Positions 4,991 to 5,202 of a stretch of DNA of 5,202 nucleotides are shown here, piece after piece (positions within the stretch are counted from its first letter, which is position 1; each line of letters starts with the position of its first letter). Below the pieces are notes generated by a model, which searched no databases, had not been told where the DNA came from, and was given only the letters and a program-made list of their open reading frames with translations. Source of the stretch: Candidatus Woesearchaeota archaeon (GTDB taxonomy: Archaea > Nanobdellota > Nanobdellia > SCGC-AAA011-G17 > GW2011-AR17). The translations under genes were made by a program, and so were the position numbers. Where the stretch lies: the NCBI GenBank assembly GCA_016211095.1, contig JACQSW010000134.1:1-5202 (forward strand), given 5' to 3'.

Positions 4991-5202
4991 ATGGAATTTA
5001 TCGTACGAAACGCGTTAAAAACGCAAGAAGAAGCACAACCACAAGCGGAGATGAGAATCGGACAAGCCAACATTAGAGTCATAGGCTGTGGGGGCGGAGG
5101 AACAAACGCAACAAACTGGCTATACAAAAAAGGCATTCAAGGAGCAGAAGTCATAGCCATAAACACAGACAAACAACACCTTGACATGGTAGAAGCAGAC
5201 AA
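4991..5202 (+). CDS. ftsZ: Cell division protein FtsZ, N-terminal part (cut by window end)
   Basis: Seventy complete codons are visible. After a polar, Gln/Glu-rich tail of about 26 residues, the tubulin/FtsZ nucleotide-binding fold begins. A-N-I-R-V-I-G-C-G-G-G-G-T-N-A at 26-40 is the first strand and the T1 loop that contacts GTP. It is followed by the first helix, then G-A-E-V-I-A-I-N-T-D-K-Q-H-L at 51-64, the second conserved strand with the N-T-D typical of FtsZ. The GGGTGSG tubulin signature would lie beyond the window. FtsZ polymerises with GTP into the mid-cell division ring. The spacing and the G-A-E-x-I-A-I-N-T-D block fit archaeal FtsZ better than CetZ; paralogue (FtsZ1 or FtsZ2) cannot be decided here. 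The ATG is the only start candidate after an in-frame TAA at 4916. Codons end in A or C about 80% of the time, unlike the other + strand genes in the window. Confidence 0.93.
   Translation, partial: MEFIVRNALKTQEEAQPQAEMRIGQANIRVIGCGGGGTNATNWLYKKGIQGAEVIAINTDKQHLDMVEAD

Noticed and set aside
4864..5076. TTG-started + frame overlapping the ftsZ start
   Set aside because: The last 86 bases lie inside ftsZ in another frame, the start lies in a predicted hairpin, and the product is a low-complexity basic peptide. Its openness is discussed as part of a finding instead.
4912..5136. 74-codon - strand frame opposite the ftsZ start
   Set aside because: Antisense to conserved FtsZ residues; the Pro/Phe/Cys-rich product is typical of a complement shadow.

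Overview
The window looks archaeal, most likely from a small-genome (DPANN-like) lineage. Promoters are BRE/TATA-type (TTTATATA, TTTAAATA, TTTATAAA) placed 25-40 bp before starts. One gene looks leaderless, some ribosome binding sites are GGTG or GAGGAGG, the DNA is AT-rich, and the last gene is an archaeal-style ftsZ. The lineage below domain level is inference from sequence feel, not from a search.

Layout, left to right. (1) 43-825 (+): an unrecognised soluble protein with a helical N-terminal half and a C-terminal solenoid of five 19-residue rungs, with Cys at exactly every 19th residue. (2) 831-2195 (-): a 12-helix MFS transporter, convergent with gene 1 and only 5 bp from it. (3) A 121-bp divergent promoter region, 2196-2316, with one TATA box for each direction. 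(4) 2317-3558 (+): an ArsB/SLC13-type (ion transporter superfamily) permease with both pseudo-repeat halves intact. (5) 3555-4274 (-): a cytosolic HExxH metallopeptidase-like protein, whose stop codon overlaps that of gene 4 inside a 16-nt palindrome. (6) 4275-4990: a 716-bp stretch without a confident gene. It holds the leaderless promoter of the peptidase, a stop-poor reading frame that may be a decayed gene, a strong TATA box at 4707, and a hairpin-rich leader. (7) 4991-end (+): the first 70 codons of ftsZ, cut by the window edge.

The four complete genes do not form an obvious pathway. Two are unrelated inner-membrane transporters sharing one divergent promoter region, and each is convergent with a soluble protein of unknown role. 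The most interesting part is the right end. There the base composition of the + strand flips from G/T-rich to A/C-rich, and ftsZ appears to be preceded by about 250 nt of potentially structured, motif-repeating leader. No mobile element, tRNA, rRNA or CRISPR array was seen.
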